Source of the DNA: Spartobacteria bacterium
GTDB taxonomy: Bacteria > Verrucomicrobiota > Verrucomicrobiia > Chthoniobacterales > UBA10450
Direction: 5' to 3'
DNA: 57,275 bases
Assembly: GCA_003169975.1 (NCBI GenBank)
Contig: PNAA01000049.1
Coordinates: 1 to 57,275, forward strand
The translations under genes were made by a program, and so were the position numbers. The number at the start of each line of letters is the position of its first letter. Position 1 is the first letter of the stretch. This document shows positions 47,360-54,207 of the stretch, one piece after another. Under the pieces are notes generated by a model that was given only the letters and a program-made list of their open reading frames with translations, ran no database searches and had not been told where the DNA came from.

Positions 47360-47557
47360 ATGATCATATAATTTCCAGAGGGATAGGCACCCCAACACCA
47401 ATAGCGTTGGTCAATGAAAAAGCTTGCACACCCGGTGGCGCCCCGTGCAAAAGAAGAATCGTCCGGGAGTTATCCGCCAACGACCACAGAGCGATGCCGC
47501 CAGAGAGCGAGCCGACCGACGAGTGCAGGAGCCGACGACGTGCAGTTGGAGGCTTTT

Positions 47558-47848
47558 ATGCGAACGATCCCGCCCGACAAATTTCCCGACCCCTGGCTCT
47601 ACGATACAACCGCGCTTCTGAAAGACCTCGATTCGATCCGTGAGCTCATTTTACGAATCCCCCTGACCCAAGAAAGCTTTGCACCCGTGAACGTAGCCGT
47701 AGGGGCCGTTTGGGAGTTGCGTGACCGGCTCCGGTACCTCATCGCGCTCCAAGTGGCAGGCCAGCGCGAATGGACCGCAGAGCACACCCCGAAAAAGGCA
47801 AAGCGGGTGCGGAAGATGGCGTCTATCAGCGGAGCCGGAGCGGCCTGA
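47558..47848 (+). CDS. Small protein of unknown function
   Basis: 96 aa. The start is set by GGAGG (47548-47552) at good spacing before the ATG at 47558; the frame is open further up but reaches the insertion point of element A. The protein is soluble and helical, with a hydrophobic core region (APVNVAVGAVWELRDRLRYLIAL) and a basic C terminus (KKAKRVRKM). No family is recognised. After it comes a 266-base stretch with no gene that I can support. Confidence 0.55.
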   Translation: MRTIPPDKFPDPWLYDTTALLKDLDSIRELILRIPLTQESFAPVNVAVGAVWELRDRLRYLIALQVAGQREWTAEHTPKKAKRVRKMASISGAGAA

Positions 47849-48114
47849 GAGCACCCTGCCCCGCCGGCGGACGCCCCTCTCCTAATGCCTCGGCGGGAAG
47901 CGGTTCCCACACATTGCAGGCGGCGTTTCTCCTTTACTTCCCAAAACAACTCTGGGAAACAACTCTGCAAAGGCATCCCAACGGGCGACCTCGCTGCGCT
48001 GGCTCCTGTGCTCCGTTACTTTGCCATGCGCCAGCCAGCTTTTGAAAGGCGAAGCGGGACCAATTTTTTTAGAACTTGCGCCCCGTCGCACCGAACAACA
48101 AAATCGGCGGCACT

Positions 48115-48816
48115 ATGGGAGAACTGCTTGCCGACTGCCCTCGCTGCAACGCCAAAAACATGACCTTCGATGTCAAATCCGCCTGCTTGGTTGGATGCCC
48201 CCGATACCATTGGGAGCAGTGGTTTGAGGCATTTTCCATTTGCCGACATTGCCAAGTTTCAACGGTTTTTGTGCTTGTTCAGGAACGAAGTGAGAGCGCG
48301 CAAGTGATCAGCGGCGGCACAGGAGTTCCGACCCTTTCACCAGTAAACAAATACTTCAGCGTAAACGGCTATATTAGCCTGAAGAACCTTGCTACGACAA
48401 AGCCGCCGGACCACGTGCCCATCAACATCGCGAATGCGTTCAACGAAGCCGCAACTTGCATGGCTGTCGACTGTTTCAACGCCGCAGCAGCGATGTTTCG
48501 TCTTTGTATCGATCACGCCACAACATCGGTTCTTCCGAGCGAAGATTCAGACGGCCTCAACACGAAGATTCGAAGAAGCCTAGGACTGCGACTACCTTGG
48601 TTGTTCGACCACAATTTGCTACCTCAGGGGCTTCGGGAGCTCTCTCACTGCATTAAAGAGGATGGGAATGACGCGGCCCATGCTGGCACCTTGTTAAAGA
48701 ACGATGCCGAAGACCTGCTCGACTTCACTCACGCTCTTCTCCAGCGTCTTTACACTGAACCAGAGCAGCTTCGTCTGGCGCAAGAACGCCGAGATAAACG
48801 CCGAGGCACACCTTAA
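48115..48816 (+). CDS. DUF4145-like protein with N-terminal zinc ribbon
   Basis: 233 aa from the ATG at 48115. CPRC near the N terminus and CRHC about 36 residues later form a probable zinc ribbon. The rest (INIANAFNEAATCMAVDCFNAAAAMFRLCIDHA ... HCIKEDGNDAAHAG) has the helical pattern of DUF4145, a domain seen in restriction-modification and other defence or mobile contexts. The role is not known. Codon use is less GC-rich than in the core genes. Confidence 0.7.
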   Translation: MGELLADCPRCNAKNMTFDVKSACLVGCPRYHWEQWFEAFSICRHCQVSTVFVLVQERSESAQVISGGTGVPTLSPVNKYFSVNGYISLKNLATTKPPDHVPINIANAFNEAATCMAVDCFNAAAAMFRLCIDHATTSVLPSEDSDGLNTKIRRSLGLRLPWLFDHNLLPQGLRELSHCIKEDGNDAAHAGTLLKNDAEDLLDFTHALLQRLYTEPEQLRLAQERRDKRRGTP

Positions 48817-48831
48817 GCAGCAGCCGCCGTT

Positions 48832-49038
48832 TCAAGCTGCGCGCGCCGCGAAGTAGCGATCACAGGCCGGGTTGACCGAGGCGAGATCCCGCTTTTCCCG
48901 CTGACATTTCGAGCAGACGAAGTTGTCAAGCGGAGTTTGCCTTGTTCTTGGATTCCAGTTCCCGCTCGGGAGATGCTCCCCGCGCTCGGTCCACTCTGCG
49001 CATAACCCACACTGATACGGCCTTTTAAGCGTGTTCAT
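48832..49038 (-). CDS. Small zinc-ribbon protein
   Basis: 68 aa with CGLC near residue 10 and CSKC near residue 42, plus a conserved-looking LDNFVCSKCQREK. The two CxxC pairs suggest a single zinc-binding ribbon. It lies on the same strand and 131 bases downstream of the HUH Rep-like gene, and ends next to the DUF4145-like gene (convergent). A role in the Rep unit is possible but unproven. Confidence 0.6.
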   Translation of the reverse strand: MNTLKRPYQCGLCAEWTERGEHLPSGNWNPRTRQTPLDNFVCSKCQREKRDLASVNPACDRYFAARAA

Positions 49039-49097
49039 CGGTTTTCTTCCATGCTGAGCTTTGCTTCATCGACACACCGCGTCCTCTAGCAACCCTG

Positions 49098-49127
49098 CCG
49101 GGGCGCGCGCTTCGCGCGCATCCCCGG
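49098..49127. other. Strong hairpin downstream of the Rep-like gene
   Basis: CCGGGGCGCGCGC (49098) pairs with GCGCGC and CCCCGG (to about 49127) around TTC. It could be a terminator, or a stem-loop nicking or replication site for the adjacent HUH protein. Confidence 0.45.
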
Positions 49128-49169
49128 GCATGGGCCCTTCGGGTCTGTCGTTCTGACTGCGATTGCCGG

Positions 49170-49802
49170 TCAGTTGGACAAAATCGAATCCAGCCTAGGC
49201 GACTCTCCAGTTCGGAGGTCATACGGGTGCGCCAATGCGTTTCCGCGCGGAATGCCCCTGAGATCGCGCTCAGACAGGCCGTGCCGCTCGCGGACGCCAT
49301 AAACCTTACCCTTGATGCCCAGCCCCCGCCTAGCCGCCAAGAACGACCAAACGGAGTGGCTGATTTCAATCCTGCAAGCCCGACTAAATTTTCCGCTCTC
49401 GTAGGCGTCTGCCCCGTAGAGGTCGTCCGGTTTAAGGATGTAGTCTGTGCTTTCGTTTCTCCCGAACGGTCTGACCCGAGCGAAACCGCCCGCTATCGCG
49501 CGCCACTTTGCCATCGCAATAAACCGAGCCGACTTCGTTAGGCCGCCGTCAGGAAGGCCTGCAAGTAAAGCGTGCAGGTGCCGTCGTCCGGTCTGTTCCC
49601 CCGACTCGAATCGCAGCGCCCACAGCAGTTTTTTTCGTGGCGTTTTCCATTGATCAGCTATTGCCCGCCACCAGACAAAGCCAATTTTACACAGTACGTC
49701 TTCGTTAGGCACGAAATGGGGCCGGCGCGCGTCGTAGTATGTCAGCGAGGCAAAAAGCTGCCACCGCACCTGACCTAATATGTAAGCGTTCGCGTCCTCC
49801 AT
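49170..49802 (-). CDS. HUH-type replication initiator/nickase-like protein
   Basis: 210 aa. The ATG at 49800-49802 follows a strong AGGAGG (complement of 49810-49815). Motif 1 is FASLTYY (17-23). Motif 2 is GRRHLHALLAG with H75 and H77 flanking a hydrophobic residue. Motif 3 is STDYILKPDD with Y121-x-x-K124. This order and the YxxK form match rolling-circle Rep proteins with one catalytic Tyr, such as those of ssDNA phages and small plasmids. The length is short, and no helicase domain follows. It may be a remnant of an integrated rolling-circle replicon or a domesticated nickase. Confidence 0.72.
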   Translation of the reverse strand: MEDANAYILGQVRWQLFASLTYYDARRPHFVPNEDVLCKIGFVWWRAIADQWKTPRKKLLWALRFESGEQTGRRHLHALLAGLPDGGLTKSARFIAMAKWRAIAGGFARVRPFGRNESTDYILKPDDLYGADAYESGKFSRACRIEISHSVWSFLAARRGLGIKGKVYGVRERHGLSERDLRGIPRGNALAHPYDLRTGESPRLDSILSN

Positions 49803-49838
49803 CCCCTACCCTCCTAGATCCAGACTCATGCTTGCAAC

Positions 49839-49851
49839 TATATGTCATATA
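49839..49851. repeat. 13-base palindrome TATATGTCATATA at insertion site B
   Basis: Identical to 44890-44902 (identity continues to 15 bases, TATATGTCATATAAA). It lies two bases before the target duplication of element B, as for element A. It is also upstream of the Rep-like gene. Confidence 0.85.
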
Positions 49852-49920
49852 AAGTCGGAGGGTGTTGGTGCCGCTCCTGTATGGAGATTATGGTGCGGGG
49901 CCGTTCTAGCCCTTTTTCTC

Positions 49921-50637
49921 CTATGTAGCGGTGTTGCCTGCGGGGCAAGCTGTAAACCTAACATCAGCTTCAAACGCCACGTTTTTGCCAACCAAATAAG
50001 CACAATAAGTGCTCTGGCGACTTTTCCCGAAAATATCCCGATATCGAATAGTTCCGCGAGCATACAGGACTTCGCCTTCATCTTTCGCGATAGAAGTCCA
50101 CTGTTGGGCCGAGATTTCCTTTTCTGCTTTGGCGGTAGCCGGAAGCCTAACTCCGGGAGCGACGACCATTTTGCCAGCCCGATCGTTTTCTGTGAATTGT
50201 TCGATAACTGCCATTTCCTCTCGCGTTATTGGGACCGACGCCCACACGTTGCCTGCGATTTCAACATCAAGTGCAGGAGTCGGACCAGAATTGAGCAAGA
50301 AAATCTCAGCCTCTGGTTGAGGGTGAACTTGCTTAAGTCTTATTTCGACGGCAGTAACCCAGGCCCGCTGGCCATTTTGCATCAAGGCTACCTGTCGGCG
50401 CAGAGAGAGGGTTTGGATAATGGCGGCAGTTGTGTAGCAAAATCCAACCAAGCCAATGGCACCGTTGATTATAAGACTATAAATCCAATACTGCTGTTCG
50501 TTTATACGACCATCATAATCATCCTTTGCATTGCTAATTTCGTTCTTCTCGCCTTGGGATTTTGGATGTTGCGCGAGTGAGTTATTTACGACGACGAAAA
50601 ACAAAAGGATGGCAAATAGCGATCTCATAAAAGGCAT
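49921..50637 (-). CDS. Transposon cargo: membrane protein of unknown function
   Basis: 238 aa from the ATG at 50635-50637, which has AGCAGG upstream and opens a signal peptide or helix (LFAILLFFVVVNNSLAQ). A second helix follows (YSLIINGAIGLVGFCYTTAAII). The C-terminal half is soluble and beta-rich, with NGQRAWVTA, LLNSGPTPALDV and GTIRYRDIFGKSRQSTYCAY. These are traits of a common family of uncharacterised membrane proteins. The gene starts 4 bases after the preceding gene on the same strand, forming a cargo operon. Confidence 0.75.
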   Translation of the reverse strand: MPFMRSLFAILLFFVVVNNSLAQHPKSQGEKNEISNAKDDYDGRINEQQYWIYSLIINGAIGLVGFCYTTAAIIQTLSLRRQVALMQNGQRAWVTAVEIRLKQVHPQPEAEIFLLNSGPTPALDVEIAGNVWASVPITREEMAVIEQFTENDRAGKMVVAPGVRLPATAKAEKEISAQQWTSIAKDEGEVLYARGTIRYRDIFGKSRQSTYCAYLVGKNVAFEADVRFTACPAGNTAT

Positions 50638-50641
50638 GAAA

Positions 50642-51211
50642 TCACCTGCTAAAAACGGGAAGCATCCTCTCAAAAAACTCCATTCTACCAAGAGCGCGGC
50701 AGAGCGAGTAATTGAAGCCCACGGGAAAGAATTCCGTAGGCTCGCACGGTTGATGGTCGTCCGGCGTGGCAGTAAGCGCGAAGTAAGCCTGATAAGTTCT
50801 CATGATAGGCGTTCGCCTGCCATAAATGAGGCCGAACGAGTCGATACAAGAAAACAAAGTGAGATCGTTGATGGCCTCGGGAAAATCCAAAAGCTCCTGC
50901 GGGTCACTGGTAGCGTGCCGAATGAAGTCGTAACCGAGCATGAAATCTAATCCCTTCGCGTGCTCCCCGACCGATGGAGCTTTCCCGCGCTCTTTGCCAA
51001 GAACTTCCAGGTTCTTATAGGAGGCGATAACGAGCAGATGAATAACCAGCGAATCAGCTTTAACGAACCAGAGCGAAGCAGCGGTTTCCAAGAGCCGTTG
51101 GAGCGCGCTTTCCCGGCTAATCGTGGTTACGATTCCGGCTTTTCGGGCGGCTGCTTGTTTGGGCGTGAGAGCAACTTTCTTTCGTCGCCCAAACTCGTGT
51201 TTTTTCCCCAC
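50642..51211 (-). CDS. Transposon cargo: unknown 189-aa protein
   Basis: 189 aa with a GTG start. A basic N terminus (GKKHEFGRRKKVALTPKQAAARKAG) is followed by a helical body (LQRLLETAASLWFVKADSLVIHLLVIASYKNLEVLG) and aromatic-rich segments. No motif that I recognise; it might bind nucleic acid through the basic start. It is co-directional and nearly contiguous with the membrane-protein gene, so they probably act together. Confidence 0.65.
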   Translation of the reverse strand: MGKKHEFGRRKKVALTPKQAAARKAGIVTTISRESALQRLLETAASLWFVKADSLVIHLLVIASYKNLEVLGKERGKAPSVGEHAKGLDFMLGYDFIRHATSDPQELLDFPEAINDLTLFSCIDSFGLIYGRRTPIMRTYQAYFALTATPDDHQPCEPTEFFPVGFNYSLCRALGRMEFFERMLPVFSR

Positions 51212-51303
51212 GACCGAAACGATAGGAAACCAAGCTTTTCAACCGCAAGCCAATTCGGTTTGCCATTTGCCGTCATCACAAACTAGGGAATAGTAGAGCC
51301 GCA

Positions 51304-51471
51304 ATGGCCGATCAAGACTTTAACCAGCAAACCGCCGACATGGTTCGGAAGGCAACGCAATCCCCTCCCGTTGACGGCGAAGAATTGCTCGAATCCGAGG
51401 AACTGAAAAAGCAGTTCCGCGAGATCAAAAAGCAATTACCCAAGCCAAGCGGCGAGCAGCCGGTCAAGTAG
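51304..51471 (+). CDS. Small conserved transposon protein, MVRKAT family (element B)
   Basis: 55 aa from the ATG at 51304 (MADQDFNQQTADMVRKA...). It is related to the 59-aa protein of element A: both have DFN, MVRKAT, GE(E/D)LL and KK(Q/E)FR(E/D)IKK at matching spacing. It is co-directional with the transposase and convergent with the AGRKP gene, overlapping it by 36 bases. The function is unknown. Confidence 0.72.
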   Translation: MADQDFNQQTADMVRKATQSPPVDGEELLESEELKKQFREIKKQLPKPSGEQPVK

Positions 51472-51597
51472 ACCGGAAAAGTTCCGCTCCCGCTCCCTCG
51501 CTCGCACCACGTTCGCTCTCGTGAGCGTGACGTTGTAGCGATATTTCCCCATTGGCTTTCGGCCTGCTCCCTGTCGTTTTCCGCCTCGATTATTCAT
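51436..51597 (-). CDS. Small AGRKP/ribbon-helix-helix-like protein (element B)
   Basis: 53 aa from the ATG at 51595-51597. GGKRQGAGRKPMGK is followed by YNVTLTRANV and NFSGLLDRLLAAW, closely matching the 56-aa protein of element A. It is divergent from the transposase (74 bases between starts) with a palindrome over the transposase promoter. The layout is the mirror image of element A, so the module is conserved as a unit. I infer an autoregulatory DNA-binding protein. Confidence 0.75.
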   Translation of the reverse strand: MNNRGGKRQGAGRKPMGKYRYNVTLTRANVVRARERERNFSGLLDRLLAAWLG

Positions 51598-51620
51598 TTG
51601 AAAAAATCTCCATCTTTTCT

Positions 51621-51664
51621 ATTGACGATCTTTGAATATATCGCCATAATATCAAATAGTCAAT
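51621..51664. promoter_or_regulatory. Transposase promoter inside a nested palindrome (element B)
   Basis: TTGACG (51622-51627) and CATAAT (51645-51650) are 17 bases apart and end 21 bases before the transposase ATG. ATTGAC (51621) pairs with GTCAAT (51659) and TTTGA (51631) with TCAAA (51652), so the promoter lies within a palindrome. Element A has the same spacing and TTGA half-sites. Confidence 0.72.
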
Positions 51665-51671
51665 TAAAAAT

Positions 51672-52568
51672 ATGAACACTCGCCTAACGAAAGAGAAAAG
51701 AGCTTTAGTATTGGCCGCGATTTCACAGGGTGCGCCGATCAATTCCGTCTGCCGGATTTTCAGCATCGGCAAGCACACCGTGCTTCGTTTGATCCGCGAC
51801 ACGGGCGAGATGTTCGCCGATTACATGGACAAGAATTTCCGCGATCTACCCTGCGAAAGAATCGAGATGGATGAACAATGGCAATACGTCGGCTGCCATG
51901 CGCGCAGGATGAATGCGCCTGAGCCGGAACGGGGCGATTTCTGGTTGTGGGCGGCGATTGACGCCGACACGAAACTAATCTTTTCCCACCGGATCGGGAA
52001 ACGGGATTGGATTACCGGCAATATGTTCGTCGAGGACGTGAGCGAGCGCGTCACCGGCCCCGTCCAGATCGCCACCGACAACCTCCCGGCTTACCCGTTC
52101 CATATCCGACAATACTTCGGATACGAGGGGTATTCTTACGGCACAGAAACCAAGATTTTCGGCGAGTCCAGACTACTGGACGGCACGCTGTCACGCATCG
52201 GACGCAACGAAGGCGTTGCCAAGATGCAGACAGCGGAGCGCAAGGCGGTAGTCGGCTCGCCGGACTTAGAAAGCCTTACCACTTCCCACATTGAACGGGC
52301 GTTTTTGACCGTCCGACAGGAACTAAAGCGGTTTCAACGGAAGGGACTCGGCTACTCGAAAGACTTGGAGATGCACAAAGCGGGCGTGGCGCTTCACTTT
52401 GGCATCTACAACTTCGTGCGGAAGCATCACACGCTCGGGACAACGCCCGCCGTGGCCGCAGGCGTTGAGGAAGGCCGTTGGAGTTTAGAACGGGTAGTTG
52501 AAATGACAGACGAATACCTGCGGGCGAAAGAGGACGCGAAGTTTGAAGCGGCTTTTGCTCAACTTTGA
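51672..52568 (+). CDS. IS1-family DDE transposase (element B)
   Basis: 298 aa. An N-terminal helix-turn-helix is followed by the DDE core: D67 (IEMDEQWQYVG), D137 (ATDNLPAY) and E209 (TSHIERAFLTVRQ). YSKDLEMHKAGVALHFG and YNFVRKHHTLGTTP follow. It is intact, with a good promoter, so the element may be active. One dispersed word GCCTAACGA occurs at codon 4-7 (51682). Confidence 0.93.
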   Translation: MNTRLTKEKRALVLAAISQGAPINSVCRIFSIGKHTVLRLIRDTGEMFADYMDKNFRDLPCERIEMDEQWQYVGCHARRMNAPEPERGDFWLWAAIDADTKLIFSHRIGKRDWITGNMFVEDVSERVTGPVQIATDNLPAYPFHIRQYFGYEGYSYGTETKIFGESRLLDGTLSRIGRNEGVAKMQTAERKAVVGSPDLESLTTSHIERAFLTVRQELKRFQRKGLGYSKDLEMHKAGVALHFGIYNFVRKHHTLGTTPAVAAGVEEGRWSLERVVEMTDEYLRAKEDAKFEAAFAQL

Positions 52569-52611
52569 GATTGTTCTGGATTCGCCGATTTCACGGCTTC
52601 ATAAGCTTCGT

Positions 52612-52977
52612 ATGACCAATCCAGAAACTTCTCAATCTCCAGACGAGGAATCGAATCCGGAAGGCGATCCCAATGCCATAGTGATAGAAGGTGCGCCCGC
52701 AGAATTGCGGGATGCGGGCGACCAAGTTGTTTCCACTGGGCGATACCTTTATTTCCACGATCGCTCAGGCGCAAAGTTTTATCCGAATGATCAAGCGTCC
52801 CTGAGCACGCTTCAAAGCCGTGCAAAAACTCTATTTCTGATTGAGGAAAAGGAATCGAGAACTGTTTCGGGTGTTTACGAGTGTACTCACCCAGGCTCGA
52901 ACGATCCATCCCACTTTCACGTAAAACTGACATCAGGGGGAGCATCGGATGCAACAGTCAGTGCGACCTTGGAATAA
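52612..52977 (+). CDS. Transposon cargo: hypothetical protein
   Basis: 121 aa from the ATG at 52612. An acidic, Pro/Glu-rich start is followed by a compact domain (GRYLYFHDRSGAKFYPND ... SGVYECTHPGSNDPSHFHVKL). An opposite-strand frame (52559-52954) is also open and reads fairly well, so the strand is not certain; I prefer the plus strand on composition. No family is recognised. Confidence 0.45.
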   Translation: MTNPETSQSPDEESNPEGDPNAIVIEGAPAELRDAGDQVVSTGRYLYFHDRSGAKFYPNDQASLSTLQSRAKTLFLIEEKESRTVSGVYECTHPGSNDPSHFHVKLTSGGASDATVSATLE

Positions 52978-53066
52978 TCACAGGTGGCGGGATTATTACC
53001 GGCGCACTGTTGCCCGTTGATGGCGCTCCGGCGCGTCCGTAAGATTCGACCTTCCCGTTCACATTT

Positions 53067-53324
53067 TTACGGATAGGGCACGAACTGAACCTGGATGGGC
53101 GTAGGAAATGGCGTCGGCATTGGATTCGCTATTTGCTCTAGGGCTCGTGTTTGCCGCTCTTGGTCAATGTCGGCGATCTCTTGCTTTAATGCGGCGGTTT
53201 TAGCTGGACCATCCGGCATTTGTTGGATCATTTCAAAATTTCGCTGCATCATCTCGACGTATGGGTCCGTGGCACAACTGCTCAGAACGGTTGCTAGGAT
53301 GAGTGCCTGCATTATTGTTTTCAT
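53067..53324 (-). CDS. Transposon cargo: small lipoprotein
   Basis: 85 aa from the ATG at 53322-53324. MKTIMQALILATVLSSC is a lipoprotein signal peptide with lipobox LSSC. The mature part is a short helix-rich segment (MMQRNFEMIQQMPDGPAKTAALKQEI) and a Pro-rich C terminus. The longer upstream frame has no signal and is not used. Confidence 0.65.
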   Translation of the reverse strand: MKTIMQALILATVLSSCATDPYVEMMQRNFEMIQQMPDGPAKTAALKQEIADIDQERQTRALEQIANPMPTPFPTPIQVQFVPYP

Positions 53325-53433
53325 GCGGCCCCGGTGTATGGGATTCTGGGGGAAGTCGCAAGCTATTAGAATTTTGGGTTGGTTGATGCGGATTTTGCTC
53401 GACAAGGGCCTTAGTTGGCTACAAACCCAATAA

Positions 53434-53691
53434 ATGAGCTTCATTGATGTCGGTCATGGAGAAAATTTGAACTCGAATCTCGTCAAAGGATGGACGGATG
53501 GCTTCCGAACAGAGAAAGAGAAGATTACTGGACCCCGACTACCCAACGGCTCCTATCCGGTTCATTGGGAAAGGGTAACGAAGCGGTGGGTGCGAATCAA
53601 AACTAAGGATGAAAGCTCTTATCTTTTAGGGGATGAAGCAGAGAAAGCCCTCATAAAGCTTGAGAAGCTTGAAAATCTCAAATCAGATTAA
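53434..53691 (+). CDS. Transposon cargo: small hypothetical protein
   Basis: 85 aa, charged and soluble (GWTDGFRTEKEKITG, HWERVTKRWVRIKTKDE, LIKLEKLENL). No motif recognised. It is convergent with, and overlaps by 14 bases, a 58-aa gene on the other strand. Confidence 0.5.
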   Translation: MSFIDVGHGENLNSNLVKGWTDGFRTEKEKITGPRLPNGSYPVHWERVTKRWVRIKTKDESSYLLGDEAEKALIKLEKLENLKSD

Positions 53692-53854
53692 ACGTAAGAT
53701 GTTCCGGCAGCGTAAGAACATCCAATAGTCGGCGAACCCGATCCTCGGGCAGAGTGCAATACCAGTGCTCCTTTCCGCGACTAGCCTCGAAATAAACGCC
53801 TTTTTCGTCCCTGCCAAACCAGGCTGAAGTCCAAACAAATTCTTCTGGCGTCAC
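53678..53854 (-). CDS. Transposon cargo: small hypothetical protein
   Basis: 58 aa from a GTG at 53852-53854, the first start after an in-frame TGA. The sequence is rich in aromatic residues (EEFVWTSAWFGRDEKGVYFEA, then HWYCTLPEDRVRRLLDVL is helical). It is 87 bases from the right end of the element. No family known. Confidence 0.5.
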   Translation of the reverse strand: MTPEEFVWTSAWFGRDEKGVYFEASRGKEHWYCTLPEDRVRRLLDVLTLPEHLTFNLI

Positions 53855-53949
53855 GCTTCATAATATACACACTATATCGAAAAAGTCAAGTGAAATCTTT
53901 GCCTCGCCCATAATTTCAATAATCGAGTGGCACCAACACCAGTCGGAGG

Positions 53950-53983
53950 GTGTTGCCTCCGTTTGAGTATGGAAATTGCGGCT
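53950..53983. other. Possible third IS1-like end (remnant)
   Basis: GGTGTTGCCTCCG followed by GAGTATGGAAATTGCGG resembles the left end of element B (GGTGTTGGTGCCG, TATGGAGATTATGG). It begins directly after the target duplication of B, so B may have landed at the edge of an older related element. No matching right end is seen. Confidence 0.4.
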
Positions 53984-54005
53984 TCGCGGTTGAGTTGTCC
54001 AGAAA

Positions 54006-54032
54006 GCGGAACGAAGCGGAACGAAGCGGAAC
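54006..54032. repeat. Short tandem repeat
   Basis: GCGGAACGAA occurs twice in a row (54006-54025), followed by a partial third copy GCGGAACCGA. Confidence 0.7.
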
Positions 54033-54207
54033 CGATGCGAACGATGCTGATTTCACGGCACTTATAGAGGCAAAACCGAATCGCCGGCCGGGGGTGGAAC
54101 TTGTCCAGCTGGAATCGCGTCGCCAAGGCCATAGGTTCCACCCCCCCACGAGGGAAACCGATGTCCAAGTCGGCCGTAGCTATGAGTCCCGCCCGGCGTC
54201 ACCGCCC

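Larger units (their letters stand above)
44912..47399. mobile_element. IS1-superfamily transposon A with cargo (2488 bp)
   Basis: The left end GGTGTTGGGGTGC (44912) and the inverted right end GCACCCCAACACC (to 47399) match perfectly for 13 bases. They match imperfectly for about 33 bases (shared TATC, then ATTATA). The element is flanked by the 8-base direct repeat AATAGCGT (44904-44911 and 47400-47407). Both the GGTG... end and the 8-base duplication fit the IS1 superfamily, whose IS1 itself ends GGTGATGCTGCC. At 2.5 kb with five genes it is far larger than classical IS1 and belongs with the single-ORF, passenger-carrying relatives. DNA inside is AT-richer than the flanks. Confidence 0.92.
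49861..53941. mobile_element. IS1-superfamily transposon B with cargo (4081 bp)
   Basis: The left end GGTGTTGGTGCC (49861) is matched by GGCACCAACACC ending at 53941. The ends stay similar for about 33 bases (shared CTC, TAT and ATTATGG). Flanking 8-base direct repeats are AGTCGGAG (49853-49860 and 53942-53949). The transposase and two small core genes are related to those of element A but clearly diverged; cargo differs completely. It is exceptionally long for an IS1-type element. Removing it restores an uninterrupted sequence across 49860/53950. Confidence 0.92.

Noticed and set aside
52559-52954. A leftward 131-codon frame in element B
   Set aside because: It reads fairly well and cannot be fully excluded, but the plus-strand frame in the same bases has more protein-like composition and a clean start after the transposase.
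44912-53941. Elements A and B as the two ends of one large compound transposon
   Set aside because: The outermost flanks differ (AATAGCGT on the left, AGTCGGAG on the right), while each element has its own matching pair of duplications. Two separate insertions explain this better.
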